Shown one piece after another: positions 53,117-63,753 of a DNA stretch of 64,000 nucleotides. The DNA comes from Thermococcus camini (GTDB taxonomy: Archaea > Methanobacteriota_B > Thermococci > Thermococcales > Thermococcaceae), in the NCBI RefSeq assembly GCF_904067545.1, contig NZ_LR881183.1:62001-126000 (forward strand), written 5' to 3'. The notes below the pieces were generated by a model, which was given only the letters and a program-made list of their open reading frames with translations, did no database searches and had not been told where the DNA came from. Every line of letters starts with the position of its first letter. The stretch's first letter is position 1. The translations under genes were made by a program, and so were the position numbers.

Positions 53117-54477
53117 TTTCTATTTTTCATTGCCTCCTCAACGGATTTCTTAACGATATTGTAGGCCAGCTCGAAGAGCTCATCGCGCCTCTTCTCGCTC
53201 GGTGCCTCGACGACGACGCGAATCTTTGGCTCCGTTCCGCTCGGCCTCACAAGGATCCACGAGCCGTCCTTCAGCTGGAGGCGGTAGCCGGAGATCGTGA
53301 GAACCTCCCTCAGCTCTCCCCTCAGCTTCTCTTCGAGGACATTGTATGCCCTCTCAAGAGCAATGCCTTTGAACTCGTCGGGACACTTCACGTTCTTCTT
53401 GGTGAGGTAGTATGTTGGTATCTCCTCCCGGATTATCTGGGAGAGCGGGCCCCTCTCGTCTATGAGCTTTATGAGAAGCCCCATGGTCACGAAGCTGTCT
53501 ATCCACGGCCCGAACCTCGGGTGGACCAGCTTCCACGGTTCCGCGGCAAATACGGCCCCGTACTTCTTTATCCCATCGTGCGGCTGGCCGAGGGGGATTC
53601 TTACGACCCTTCCGCCGGCCTTCTCGACGACGTGGTCTATCCTAGAGCCGGTGTCGATTGAAACAACAACAGTCCCCCCTCCGTGCTCCTCCACGTAGAG
53701 CTTCGCAAAAAGGGCTATCAGTGAATCCTCAAGGATGTAGTTGCCCTTTTCGTCGAAGACCGCTATCCTGTCGGCGTCGCCGTCCTGGGCGATTACGAGG
53801 TCGACGCCGAGCTCCCTCGCCAGTTCACCGAGGTAGGTTATGTTCTCGTACCTCGGCTCCGGCTTCCTTCCGGGGAAGTGGCCGTCCACGTGGGCGTTCA
53901 CGCTCATCACTTTCGCCCCCATCTCGCGGAGCAGGTACGGAGCCAAAACGCTCCCGGCACCGTTGGCGCCGTCGTAGAGGACCTTTAAGTTGGTCTCGTG
54001 ATTAACGAAGTCAAGAACGGCTCCTATGTAGTCGTTGATGACATCGATGGCTTTTACGGTCTTTATTTCACTCCATGTGGTCTTTCTGAAGTTTCCGGAG
54101 AAAACGAGTTCCTCCAGTTCCCTCTCCTGCTCAACGTAGAACTCCGTTCCATCGCCGTTGAAGACCTTTATTCCGTTGTCGGTCGGTGGATTGTGGCTTG
54201 CCGTTATCATGACTCCCCCATCGCCGTGCTCCCGCGTCCCCCATGCTAAAGCAGGCGTCGGAATCAAACCGAAATCAAGAACCTCCTTTCCCGTCGAGAG
54301 AAGTCCCGAGATGAGGGCGTTCTGGAGCATTACGCTTGAGGTTCTTCCATCCCTCGCGACCGCCACAGTTTTCCCGTCGATGTACGTGCCAACTGCCTTT
54401 CCGAGGTTCATCGCGAGTTCCGGCGTGACCTTCTCCCACAGGGTGCCCCTAATTCCAGCGGTACCGAAGAGCTTCAT
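53113..54477 (-). CDS. Phosphohexomutase, GlmM/phosphomannomutase type
   Basis: This 454-residue enzyme of the alpha-D-phosphohexomutase family has FGTAGIRG at the start, the phosphoserine loop ITASHNPP (Ser94), metal loop QDGDADR, and the C-terminal phosphate loop RPSGTEPKIRV. It interconverts 6-phospho and 1-phospho sugars. The sugar-binding loop here reads FAAEPWKLVHP instead of the usual GGEESGH type, so the choice among glucosamine, mannose and glucose cannot be made. The start has GGTGAT upstream. Its TATA box (GTATTTAAACC, 54504-54513) overlaps the end of the upstream gene. Confidence 0.9.
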   Translation of the reverse strand: MKLFGTAGIRGTLWEKVTPELAMNLGKAVGTYIDGKTVAVARDGRTSSVMLQNALISGLLSTGKEVLDFGLIPTPALAWGTREHGDGGVMITASHNPPTDNGIKVFNGDGTEFYVEQERELEELVFSGNFRKTTWSEIKTVKAIDVINDYIGAVLDFVNHETNLKVLYDGANGAGSVLAPYLLREMGAKVMSVNAHVDGHFPGRKPEPRYENITYLGELARELGVDLVIAQDGDADRIAVFDEKGNYILEDSLIALFAKLYVEEHGGGTVVVSIDTGSRIDHVVEKAGGRVVRIPLGQPHDGIKKYGAVFAAEPWKLVHPRFGPWIDSFVTMGLLIKLIDERGPLSQIIREEIPTYYLTKKNVKCPDEFKGIALERAYNVLEEKLRGELREVLTISGYRLQLKDGSWILVRPSGTEPKIRVVVEAPSEKRRDELFELAYNIVKKSVEEAMKNRN

Positions 54478-54503
54478 ATCACCACCATGACTACTTGGGA
54501 GGC

Positions 54504-54513
54504 GGTTTAAATA
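54504..54513 (-). promoter_or_regulatory. TATA box of the phosphohexomutase gene
   Basis: The minus strand reads GTATTTAAAC, overlapping the stop codon of the UPF0146 gene, about 30 nt before ATG 54477. Confidence 0.55.
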
Positions 54514-54911
54514 CCTTTAGTGGAGTATATCGCCAGCCCCCTGAAGTTGGTGAGCCTCATCGTCCTCGGCATGGTGTCCCCTGTGAGCGGGAGGATGTAA
54601 ACTGGGACGTGGAGTTTTTGCCCGAGCACTAGGATCGGCCGCACTATCTCAGGGGTCGGCCTCACGGAGTAAAGCGCCCCGACCCCCTCGTAGAGTTTCA
54701 TGTTCGGGCTGAAGAGGTCGTCCCTGACGGCGTTCAGGCCGAGCTCCACCGCCCTCTCGACGGACGCCGGGTTCCAGTCAACGGCCAGAACGTCGTAGCC
54801 CAGTTCCTTGAGTCTGAGCGCCACTTTGAACTGGAAGCCTATTCCAAGCTCGGCTATCCTGCCCTTCGGTACCTGCATGGCCAGAAAATCGGCGAAGTCC
54901 TCTATAACCAT
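54507..54911 (-). CDS. UPF0146 family protein (methyltransferase-like fold)
   Basis: The 134-residue protein has the Rossmann-like IAELGIGFQFKVALRLKELG and VLAVDWNP, as in SAM methyltransferases, but lacks a catalytic motif. These features match the archaeal family UPF0146, whose function is unknown. No ribosome site precedes ATG 54911, and a minus-strand TATA box (CTTTTTAAATCC, 54933-54944) lies about 27 nt upstream, so the mRNA is probably leaderless. It follows malK by 34 nt but has its own promoter. Confidence 0.8.
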   Translation of the reverse strand: MVIEDFADFLAMQVPKGRIAELGIGFQFKVALRLKELGYDVLAVDWNPASVERAVELGLNAVRDDLFSPNMKLYEGVGALYSVRPTPEIVRPILVLGQKLHVPVYILPLTGDTMPRTMRLTNFRGLAIYSTKGI

Positions 54912-54932
54912 GGAAGAAAATGGGGAAAAGGG

Positions 54933-54944
54933 GATTTAAAAAGC
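54933..54944 (-). promoter_or_regulatory. TATA box of the UPF0146 gene
   Basis: The minus strand reads CTTTTTAAATCC directly after the malK stop. Confidence 0.55.
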
Positions 54945-54945
54945 T

Positions 54946-56064
54946 TTAGAATACTGCCTTCCCGCTTCCCTTCTCGAAGATGTGGATCTTGCGCATGTCG
55001 AAGACCACGTCGACCTCCTGGCCCTCCACGACCCTGGACTCCGAGCGGAAGGCGCCGAGGAACGTTACCTCACCGACGCTCAGGTGGACTATCTTTTCGT
55101 TTCCTAGGTTCTCTATGATCTCCACCATGGCCCGCGCCATGTTCTCGCCCGGTATCTTCACCTGGGCGAACATGGCGTCGTAGAGGTCCTCCGGGCGGAT
55201 TCCAAAGATAACCTCCTTTCCAAGGAGTCCCCTGTCCCTCAGAACCTCCACCTGGTCCGGGAGGAGCTTCAGCCTGAACTCGCCGAAGTCAGCGAAACCG
55301 TCCTCCGTTATGGTGGCATCGATGAAGTTCATCGGAGGGGCCCCGATGAAGCCCGCGACGAAGGTGTTGGCGGGCCTGTTGTATACTTCGTCAGGAGTTC
55401 CGACCTGCTGGAGCACTCCCTGGTTGATGACCGCTATCCTGTCGCCCATCGTCATTGCCTCCACCTGGTCGTGGGTGACGTAGATGGTGGTGACTCCAAG
55501 TTGCTTCTGGAGCCTCTTCAGCTCGGCGCGCATCTTGACACGGAGCTTGGCATCGAGGTTGCTCAGCGGCTCATCCATCAGGAAGACGTGCGGTTTTCTC
55601 ACTATGGCCCTTCCGAGAGCAACACGCTGCCTCTGGCCTCCCGAGAGCTCCCTCGGCTTCCTCTTCATGAGTTCGGTGAGGCCCAGCATCTCGGCGACTT
55701 CCCTGACCCTTTCGTCGATCTCAGCCTTCGGGACCTTTCTGAGCTTGAGGGGAAACGCTATGTTGTCGTAGACCGTCATGTGGGGATAGAGGGCGTAGCT
55801 CTGGAAGACCATGGCTATGTCTCTGTCCTTGGGCGGGACGAAGACACCCTTCTCGGGGTCCGCTACGAGCGTGTCCCCTATGTACACCTGTCCCCTGCTC
55901 GGCTCCTCCAGTCCCGCTATCATCCTCAGCGTCGTCGTCTTTCCGCAGCCGCTCGGGCCGAGGAGTATCATGAATTCTCCGTCTTTAACGTGAAGATTCA
56001 TGTCCTTGACGGCTGTGAACTCCCCAAACTGCTTCCAGACGTTGATGAGCTTGACTTCGGCCAT
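54946..56064 (-). CDS. malK: Maltodextrin ABC transporter ATP-binding protein MalK
   Basis: This 372-residue ATPase powers the MalFG import complex. It has Walker A GPSGCGKT at 36-43, Q-loop (MVFQSYALYPHMTVYDN), signature LSGGQRQRVALGRAI, Walker B VFLMDEPLSNLD and the switch YVTHDQVEAMTMGD. A C-terminal regulatory OB-type domain follows (about 240-372), with FGIRPEDLYD as in other MalK/MsmX proteins. It starts 30 nt after the amylopullulanase gene behind GGTGATAGA and closes the maltodextrin operon. Confidence 0.94.
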   Translation of the reverse strand: MAEVKLINVWKQFGEFTAVKDMNLHVKDGEFMILLGPSGCGKTTTLRMIAGLEEPSRGQVYIGDTLVADPEKGVFVPPKDRDIAMVFQSYALYPHMTVYDNIAFPLKLRKVPKAEIDERVREVAEMLGLTELMKRKPRELSGGQRQRVALGRAIVRKPHVFLMDEPLSNLDAKLRVKMRAELKRLQKQLGVTTIYVTHDQVEAMTMGDRIAVINQGVLQQVGTPDEVYNRPANTFVAGFIGAPPMNFIDATITEDGFADFGEFRLKLLPDQVEVLRDRGLLGKEVIFGIRPEDLYDAMFAQVKIPGENMARAMVEIIENLGNEKIVHLSVGEVTFLGAFRSESRVVEGQEVDVVFDMRKIHIFEKGSGKAVF

Positions 56065-56094
56065 TCTATCACCTCAAAAATTTGAAATGAAAGG

Positions 56095-59000
56095 TCAGCG
56101 CCGCCTCCTGACGAGGAGCGGCAGCAGGGCGAGTCCCACCAGGGCGGCAGGGCCGCAGATTCCGCCTCCGCCGCTGGTGGTGGTCGTGGTTGGGCTTGAT
56201 GTGGTCGTGGTGGTCGTGCTCGGGCCGGTGGTAGTTGTTGGGGTTGTGGTGGTCTGGCTCGGTGAGCTCGTCGTGGGGGTGGTGCTCGAACTGCTCGTCT
56301 CGCTGGTAGTGGTGGTTTCGGTCGGGGTCGGCTCCTCCCCGCCGCTGCCCTCGACGAGCGGTATCATGAGTACTGTGGCGAGCTTCATATCGTTTGCGTC
56401 GTAGCTGCTCAGCTGCTCCTCCTGGGTCGGGCTGAAGCCAGCCGGGACGAGTTCGTCCACGACGCGCGGGGTTACACCGTTGATAACCGCGTCTGCCTCC
56501 GCTCCTCCGAGCTTCCACTGCTCCGCATCCACGGCCACCGTTCTCCACTTGTCAGGGCCGTAGCCGTCCTGGGAGCCGGTGATGATTGCCGCATAGAGCC
56601 CGTATTCCCCAACGTTCGGCAGGTACTTCTTCGGAACCTTGACTATTATGGCGTTCTTGACAGGGTCAGCTGAGATCTGCATCTCTCCCTGGTAAACGGT
56701 TCCGTTCGGCAGGACGATGAGGTTTCCGTAGTCCCATCCCGCGATTCTTAACGCTAAATCCCACGGGTGGCGCGGGTCGAGCTGGACGTTGCTTCCGGGT
56801 CCGTCCGGGAACATCTTTATCGCCGTGACGTTTCCACCGTCCCTGAAGTCGAAGTACGCTTCGATTATCTGAAGGCTGAAGCCGTTCGGTCCGTTCCATG
56901 GGTTGCCCCCGAGGTTCTTGAAGTAGAATTCGAGGGTCCAGTCATCGCTGCCCTCCGTCATCTTGAACTTGAGGAGATCGAAGACTCCCGGCTTGAAGAC
57001 CGCGTCCGTTGGGTAGACGTAGCTTCCGGGTCCGTGGTCGTCACCCTCGGGGTCGGTCACAACGATGCCCTGCTTGAGGAGCGGAATGGCACTGACCGTG
57101 GCGAGCTTCATATCGTTTGCGTCGTAGCTGCTCAGCTGCTCCTCCTGGGTCGGTTCAAAGCCCTGTGGAACCAGCTCATCAAGGACGCGCGGGGTCACGC
57201 CGTTTATGACCGCCTGTGGGTCTGCGCCGCCGAGCTTCCACTGCTCCGCATCAACTGCCACCGTTCTCCACTTGTCAGGGCCGTAGCCGTCCTGCGAACC
57301 GACGAGGACGTCTCCCCAGAGGCCGTAGTCCTCGTTTATGGCGATGTACTTCTTCGGGACTTTCACTATCACCGCGTTCTTGACCGGGTCGGCTGAGATC
57401 TGCATCTCTCCCTGGTAAACGGTTCCGTTCGGGAGGATGATAAGGTTTCCGTAGTCCCATCCTGCAATCCTGAAGGCGACGTCCCAGGGATGGTTCGGGT
57501 CGAGATTAACGTTGGCTCCCGGTCCATCTGGGAACATCTTTATGGCGGTGCTGTTGCCGCCGTCCTTGAAGTCCAGATAGACCTCGATTATCTGGAGGCT
57601 GAAGCCGTTTGGACCGTTCCATGGGTTGCCCCCGAGGTCCTTGAAGTAGAACTCCATCACGTAGCTGTCCGTCTGCTCAAGCATCCTGAAACGGAGGAGG
57701 TCAAAGGCCCCATCGACGAAGACACCGTCCGTTGGGTAGACGTAGCTTCCGGGTCCGTGGTCGTCACCCTCGGGGTCTGCGATGTCCGCTATCGTGACTC
57801 CCTTGACTTCGGTCGGGAGCTTGAGCTCCACAGGGGTGCTTATGACCTCGAGCTTGCCGTCCTTCACCGTTGAGACTGCGAAGTATAAGTCGCTCGGGTT
57901 CTTGAGATAATCGAATGGCACGATGACTTCCACTCCGTCGCTCGTCTGCTCAACGGTCGCGTCTCCAAGCCTCTCGCTCTTCTCGTAGTCAGTAGCGCCG
58001 TATATCTCCGCCTTGCCGTTCTTATAGACGATGTGCTTGGTTATGGGGAGACCAACGCTGTCCGCTGAGAACGGGAACATCGAGTACCTGAGCCCGGTCG
58101 GCCTCTCCTGGAGGAGTGTGAACGTGTTGCCGACGCGCTCATCCTTCTCCCATATGCTGACCTCAAACTCGCTGAGGTTACCCTTAACGATGAAGTGCAG
58201 CCCATCGCCGTCGAAATAAACGCTGACGCCGTTTGCCAGCGGGGACATGCTCGAATAGTTCTTCACCTCGCCCTCTTTAAGCCCATCGAGGGCCCTGGTA
58301 ATGTACGGTTCTCCGTCCGGGAAGTAGTTTCCGAAGAGGTAGCTCGGCGGCTCGACTCCAGCGAGCCTGTACATCTCGTAGAGGTACGTCTTCAGGTAGC
58401 GGTCGAAGGTGTAGTCCTGGCCGCTGTTCTGGTCGCTTCCGTACCACCAGAACCAGTCGCTCGCCTCTGCCCTCAGAAGGTACTCGTAGGCCTTCTCCCA
58501 GTCGGCCCGGCTCATCTCGTCTCTCTTCTCCATCAGGGTCTTTCTGGCCAGGTAGAGCCAGTACCAGCCGTAGTTCTCCTGGGGCTCGCCTATCCACGTG
58601 GAGAGGGTTCCGTCTATCCAGCTCGACTCGGGCCACTGCATCTCTTCCTTAACGCCGACCATGTCGTAGAGGTCGCCAAGGCTCTGGGCTTTGAGGAGTG
58701 CCTTAACGTTGTCGCCGGTGAGGTCAAGCCTCTCCATCATCTTGGGGGTGAGCTTGTTGGCCTTGTCGCCATAGAGCTGAATGTACTCGCTCGGCGTGAG
58801 GGTCCTTATCAGCCCCTGCTCCTGGAGCTCGGTCAGCTTCTTGTAGAGCTCGGTCAGGAAGAGCTTGCCGTCGTATGGGTAGTGCTCCCACGGGTTCTCG
58901 CCGTCGAGGGTGACGACGTAGACCAGGGAACCGTCGTAGTTCTCCTTCTGGATCCTGAGGAGCTCGTTCACGAAGTCCTCAACGGCCTGATACTGGTTCA

Positions 59001-60165
59001 TTCCAGCGTAGGTGAATCCAACCCTGTCGCTCAGCGCGTGGTCGCGCGGGAAGAGGTAGATCTTCTTTCCGTTGAACTCGGCCACCCAGGGCTTGTGGTA
59101 GTTCTCAACCGTCTTCTCGACGCCGAGCCTGTCGAGGACGAGCTGGTCGGTCATGACCCACTGCCAGCCGTTCTCGGCGAGGATTTCGAGGGTTTTGTCG
59201 TTGAGGGCACTCTCAGCGGCCCAGCCTCCGACCGGGACGGCGGTTCCGTTTCCAAGGTACTGCTTATACAGTTCGTCCGCCTTCTTGACGTGCTCATCAA
59301 AGTCGCTCTCCCAGCCGAAGTCGTTGAGTATCGGGCCTATCGGGTGTGCGTAGGGGACGACGGTAACTTCAACGTTGCCGTTGCCGAGCAGGAGGTTTAT
59401 CTTCTCGTGCTCCTTGAAGGTGTGGTTGATGAGCCAGAGCTGGGCGTCGAGAACGGTTTTAACGTCCTCCCTCGTGTAGCCGCCCTCGTCCACCTTGTCG
59501 TAGAGGGCCTTGAGCTCGGGGTTGCTCATTATGTAGCCGTAGTCTATCCAGGCGAGGTTGAAGAGAACCGCGAGGTCGATGTAGTCCTGCTCGGTGAACT
59601 CGTTGGTTACCTCAACCTTCTGCTCCTCGAGCGGTAAGTTCGCGTACTTGGCCTTCGCGGCCATCATCTTGTCCTTCAGCTCCGTGTAGCGATCCCAGAA
59701 GTCCCTTATCGGGTTGCCGCTGGGGTCGGTTATCGGCTCACCGTTCCAGGGGATGGTGTGGTCGAAGAACCCTCCCGGTGCCTGGAGCATTAACCACTTC
59801 TCATTGACGGTGAGGGGCTCGCCGTTCGCTATCTTCTCCGTTATTTCCTGGAGGACGTCCTTCTTGCCGTGCATGTAGTCCGCCAGCTGGGCTATGAGCG
59901 AGCCCGATAAATCAATCGTGGCGTGTACTTTAGGGTACTGGCTCAGGTAGTGGGCCATCTTCCAGTAGTTGTTGGCCGCGTGGAGCCTGACCCACGGTCT
60001 GGTATAGATGTCCTGGACAGGGTCGTAGTAGTAGGGCTGGTGCTGGTGCCAGACTATTATGACGTTGAGCGGCTTCGGCTCGGCCGCCCCAACGCCCTTG
60101 AAGCTTGCTCCCATTAGGCTTCCAACCATCAAAACGGCAAGGAAAAGGGCAACCACCCGCTTCAT
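56095..60165 (-). CDS. apu: Amylopullulanase, glycoside hydrolase family 57
   Basis: This 1356-residue secreted enzyme cuts alpha-1,4 and alpha-1,6 links in starch and pullulan. Signal peptide is about 1-27. The GH57 domain starts IIVWHQHQPYYYD; Glu318 (GGWAAESALND) and Asp421 (VTLDGENPW) are the predicted catalytic pair and become 291 and 394 after removal of 27 residues, matching numbers reported for the Thermococcus hydrothermalis enzyme. Two tandem repeats of about 240 residues follow (about 791-1030 and 1031-1270), then a Thr/Ser linker, four glycines and CGPAALVGLALLPLLVRRRR, a CGP-type sorting tail. It lies between malG and malK. Confidence 0.96.
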   Translation of the reverse strand: MKRVVALFLAVLMVGSLMGASFKGVGAAEPKPLNVIIVWHQHQPYYYDPVQDIYTRPWVRLHAANNYWKMAHYLSQYPKVHATIDLSGSLIAQLADYMHGKKDVLQEITEKIANGEPLTVNEKWLMLQAPGGFFDHTIPWNGEPITDPSGNPIRDFWDRYTELKDKMMAAKAKYANLPLEEQKVEVTNEFTEQDYIDLAVLFNLAWIDYGYIMSNPELKALYDKVDEGGYTREDVKTVLDAQLWLINHTFKEHEKINLLLGNGNVEVTVVPYAHPIGPILNDFGWESDFDEHVKKADELYKQYLGNGTAVPVGGWAAESALNDKTLEILAENGWQWVMTDQLVLDRLGVEKTVENYHKPWVAEFNGKKIYLFPRDHALSDRVGFTYAGMNQYQAVEDFVNELLRIQKENYDGSLVYVVTLDGENPWEHYPYDGKLFLTELYKKLTELQEQGLIRTLTPSEYIQLYGDKANKLTPKMMERLDLTGDNVKALLKAQSLGDLYDMVGVKEEMQWPESSWIDGTLSTWIGEPQENYGWYWLYLARKTLMEKRDEMSRADWEKAYEYLLRAEASDWFWWYGSDQNSGQDYTFDRYLKTYLYEMYRLAGVEPPSYLFGNYFPDGEPYITRALDGLKEGEVKNYSSMSPLANGVSVYFDGDGLHFIVKGNLSEFEVSIWEKDERVGNTFTLLQERPTGLRYSMFPFSADSVGLPITKHIVYKNGKAEIYGATDYEKSERLGDATVEQTSDGVEVIVPFDYLKNPSDLYFAVSTVKDGKLEVISTPVELKLPTEVKGVTIADIADPEGDDHGPGSYVYPTDGVFVDGAFDLLRFRMLEQTDSYVMEFYFKDLGGNPWNGPNGFSLQIIEVYLDFKDGGNSTAIKMFPDGPGANVNLDPNHPWDVAFRIAGWDYGNLIILPNGTVYQGEMQISADPVKNAVIVKVPKKYIAINEDYGLWGDVLVGSQDGYGPDKWRTVAVDAEQWKLGGADPQAVINGVTPRVLDELVPQGFEPTQEEQLSSYDANDMKLATVSAIPLLKQGIVVTDPEGDDHGPGSYVYPTDAVFKPGVFDLLKFKMTEGSDDWTLEFYFKNLGGNPWNGPNGFSLQIIEAYFDFRDGGNVTAIKMFPDGPGSNVQLDPRHPWDLALRIAGWDYGNLIVLPNGTVYQGEMQISADPVKNAIIVKVPKKYLPNVGEYGLYAAIITGSQDGYGPDKWRTVAVDAEQWKLGGAEADAVINGVTPRVVDELVPAGFSPTQEEQLSSYDANDMKLATVLMIPLVEGSGGEEPTPTETTTTSETSSSSTTPTTSSPSQTTTTPTTTTGPSTTTTTTSSPTTTTTSGGGGICGPAALVGLALLPLLVRRRR
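56350..57790 (-). repeat. Tandem 720-bp repeat inside the amylopullulanase gene
   Basis: The coding repeat is seen as near-identical blocks 720 bp apart, such as GGGTCCGTGGTCGTCACC at about 57031 and 57751. Each unit encodes about 240 residues starting at ADPEGDDHGPGSYVYPTD or TDPEGDDHGPGSYVYPTD and resembles the glucodextranase C-terminal type domain. Confidence 0.8.
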
Positions 60166-60174
60166 ATTACCACC

Positions 60175-61425
60175 TCACTCCTTGAGACCTCCAACTGTAA
60201 GACCGCTCCTTATGTAGTTCTGGGCGAGCATGAACATCACGAACACCGGCAGGGCGAATAGCAGCGCAGCCGCCGCGAAGTAGCTCCAGTCTATTCCCCT
60301 GCCTATGCCGCCCAGGAGGAGATAAATCCACACGGACAGTGGCTGGTGTGGCTCGGTCAGCAGCAGGCTTGCCAGGATGAACTCCGTCCAGCCGCCTATG
60401 AAGGCGAATATAGACACGGTCGCTATTCCTGGCAGTGCCATCGGGAGGAGCACGTGCCTGATTATCTGCAGATAGCTCGCTCCGTCCACCAGGGCAGCCT
60501 CGTCGAAGTCCGGGCTTATGGAGTCTATGTATCCCTTGAGCAGCCAGGTGTTGAAGGGAACGCTTCCCGCGGCGTAGATGAAGGACAGCACCGGCAGCTT
60601 GTCGTAGAGGCCCAGCTTGACTATCATACCGTAGAGGGCTATAAGGCCCGCTATTCCGAGACCTCCAGCGACCTGTGTGAACATCAGGTAGAAGTAGAGC
60701 ACGTGCTCCCTGCCGAAGAACTTCATGCGCGAGAACGCGTAAGCTGCCGGGACGACGAACACGAGCGTCAGCAGCACCGTTATTGTTGCTATGATGAGGC
60801 TGTTCTTGAGGTAGCCGAAGAACTTCGAGTTGACGAACTTCCCGATCCTCGTGAACCTGACGGTTCCGCTGTTCCTGGCAACCACGTACTTCTCCATCGG
60901 GCCCGAGACGTGGATGCCTTCAATGGTCCCGCCCTTCAGCTCGACGTTCCTCATTATCGCGAAGCCCACGGTGCCGTCGTCGTTCATCCTCGTGAGGATG
61001 AAGAGTCCTTTGACATCGCCATTCAGCTGCCCCTGAGCGTTGACGTCCGTTGAAACATCGAAGACCAGGTTTTTCACAGGAATCTCAAACACCAGTCCCG
61101 TGAAGGGCCCGTATTTGACCTCGCCCTTTATCGTTCCCTCCAGCAGGTACAGCCTGCCGTCCTGGACGTGGGCGCTTCCTTCGATGGTTCCCGTGAAGTT
61201 CTCCGATAGTTTGCTTCCCGAGAATCCAAAGAGCACTTCCCTGTACGAGTCAAGGCTGACGTTTCGGGGAATGATGTGGAACTCCGTGGTTGCGAGCGTT
61301 GAGCCCGGGCTTATTGAGACGACGAAGATGTAGTAGACCGGGAAGAGTATGATGAACATGACGAAGATGGCCAGCAGGGTCAGGATAAAGCTCCTGACGA
61401 CCTCCCCTTTGCGCCTTCCCATCAT
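60175..61425 (-). CDS. malG: Maltodextrin ABC transporter permease MalG
   Basis: The 416-residue permease has a first helix (about 13-38), an external insert of about 150 residues before helix 2, then five helices with the MalK-contact loop EAALVDGASYLQIIRHVLLP. E. coli MalG has about 296 residues, so the insert is extra; its strands repeat G-x-I/L-x-G (GTIEGSAHVQ, GTIKGEVKYG, AQGQLNGDVKG). The end GLTVGGLKE matches the C-terminus that enters the MalK dimer. It overlaps malF by 4 nt. The start is one of two adjacent ATG codons, 61425 or 61422. Confidence 0.93.
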   Translation of the reverse strand: MMGRRKGEVVRSFILTLLAIFVMFIILFPVYYIFVVSISPGSTLATTEFHIIPRNVSLDSYREVLFGFSGSKLSENFTGTIEGSAHVQDGRLYLLEGTIKGEVKYGPFTGLVFEIPVKNLVFDVSTDVNAQGQLNGDVKGLFILTRMNDDGTVGFAIMRNVELKGGTIEGIHVSGPMEKYVVARNSGTVRFTRIGKFVNSKFFGYLKNSLIIATITVLLTLVFVVPAAYAFSRMKFFGREHVLYFYLMFTQVAGGLGIAGLIALYGMIVKLGLYDKLPVLSFIYAAGSVPFNTWLLKGYIDSISPDFDEAALVDGASYLQIIRHVLLPMALPGIATVSIFAFIGGWTEFILASLLLTEPHQPLSVWIYLLLGGIGRGIDWSYFAAAALLFALPVFVMFMLAQNYIRSGLTVGGLKE

Positions 61426-62321
61426 CCTTTGGCACCCTCCTGAAGTCTGGTTATCCTGACGTTAACGTACATGTACACGGCAAGCACGAGCGTGGCGATT
61501 ATCATTATCGCCGCGGCCTTTCCGTAGTGGGGACTGGCTCCGAAGGCCTTCCTGAAACCGTAGAGCAGTATGAACTTGTCCTCGAAGAGGCCCGCGTTGT
61601 AGATGTATGGCACCATGAAGTACTGGAAGCTCGCCGCGCTGGTGAGTATGGTGGCGAATGCTATCGGCTTGCCGACTATCGGAAGGACAACGTGCCGTAT
61701 CCTCTGCCAGTAGTTGGCCCCATCTATTATCGCCGCCTCAACGAGCGTGTCAGGCACGGACTGGAGCGCCGCCGTGATGACGGTTATCATGAACGGGTAC
61801 GCGAGCCACACCTCGATTATGTTGAGTGCGAGAAAGGCCCACAGCGGGTCGTTAATCCAGTTGGGGAGGTTTTGGACCCCCAGGGATTTAAGCATCTGGT
61901 TCACCGGCCCGAATATCGGGTCGAACATGAACTTCCACACGGTGACTGAGAAGAGCAGTGGCAGCGCCCAGGGAATTATGAGGAGGGAGCGGTAGATCAT
62001 TTTTCCCTTGACGTATCTGCTGTTGTAGAGCAGGCTGAGGACGATTCCCGCGAGGACTTTGAGGGTAACGCTGGTCACCACGAATATCCACGTCCACAGG
62101 AAGGCGCTCCTGAATGTTTCGTCGCCAAGTATCCAGCGGAAGTTCTCCAGGCCGACGAACTGGAGCTGCGGGGCGTCCGGGGCCTGAACCGGGAAGTTGC
62201 CGAGCTGGGCGTTGGTGAATGCAAGGTATATCGAGTATATTATCGGCCACAGGTTGAAAAACAGGAACGCTGCCATTCCAGGCAGGATTAGGAACAGAGC
62301 AATGGTCGTGGTCTTTTTCAT
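61422..62321 (-). CDS. malF: Maltodextrin ABC transporter permease MalF
   Basis: This 299-residue six-helix permease pairs with MalG. It has the contact loop EAAIIDGANYWQRIRHVVLP and FLFFNLWPIIYSIYLAF in helix 1, with the short archaeal plan that lacks the large external P2 loop of E. coli MalF. GGAGGGATTGGA precedes the ATG; malE ends 39 nt upstream. It ends in GAKG overlapping the malG start. Confidence 0.94.
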   Translation of the reverse strand: MKKTTTIALFLILPGMAAFLFFNLWPIIYSIYLAFTNAQLGNFPVQAPDAPQLQFVGLENFRWILGDETFRSAFLWTWIFVVTSVTLKVLAGIVLSLLYNSRYVKGKMIYRSLLIIPWALPLLFSVTVWKFMFDPIFGPVNQMLKSLGVQNLPNWINDPLWAFLALNIIEVWLAYPFMITVITAALQSVPDTLVEAAIIDGANYWQRIRHVVLPIVGKPIAFATILTSAASFQYFMVPYIYNAGLFEDKFILLYGFRKAFGASPHYGKAAAIMIIATLVLAVYMYVNVRITRLQEGAKG

Positions 62322-62360
62322 TCCAATCCCTCCAAAAAGGTATGAAAAAGGAGAAAGGCT

Positions 62361-63704
<1,344 letters not shown>

Positions 63705-63736
63705 CTAATCACCCGCCTTGATTTTGGGTGATATAG

Positions 63737-63753
63737 TATCATCGACGGTGATA
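63737..63753 (-). promoter_or_regulatory. Thermococcales glycolytic motif (Tgr/TrmBL1 operator)
   Basis: The plus strand reads TATCAT-N5-GTGATA, 11 of 12 matches to the known TATCAC-N5-GTGATA motif. It lies between the malE TATA box (63751-63762) and the predicted start near 63731. In Thermococcus kodakarensis, Tgr bound downstream of the TATA box represses sugar-uptake and glycolytic genes until maltooligosaccharides are present. Confidence 0.8.

Noticed and set aside
58195-59637. 480-codon open frame on the plus strand
   Set aside because: It is fully opposite the amylopullulanase catalytic region, with no promoter, ribosome site or family motif.
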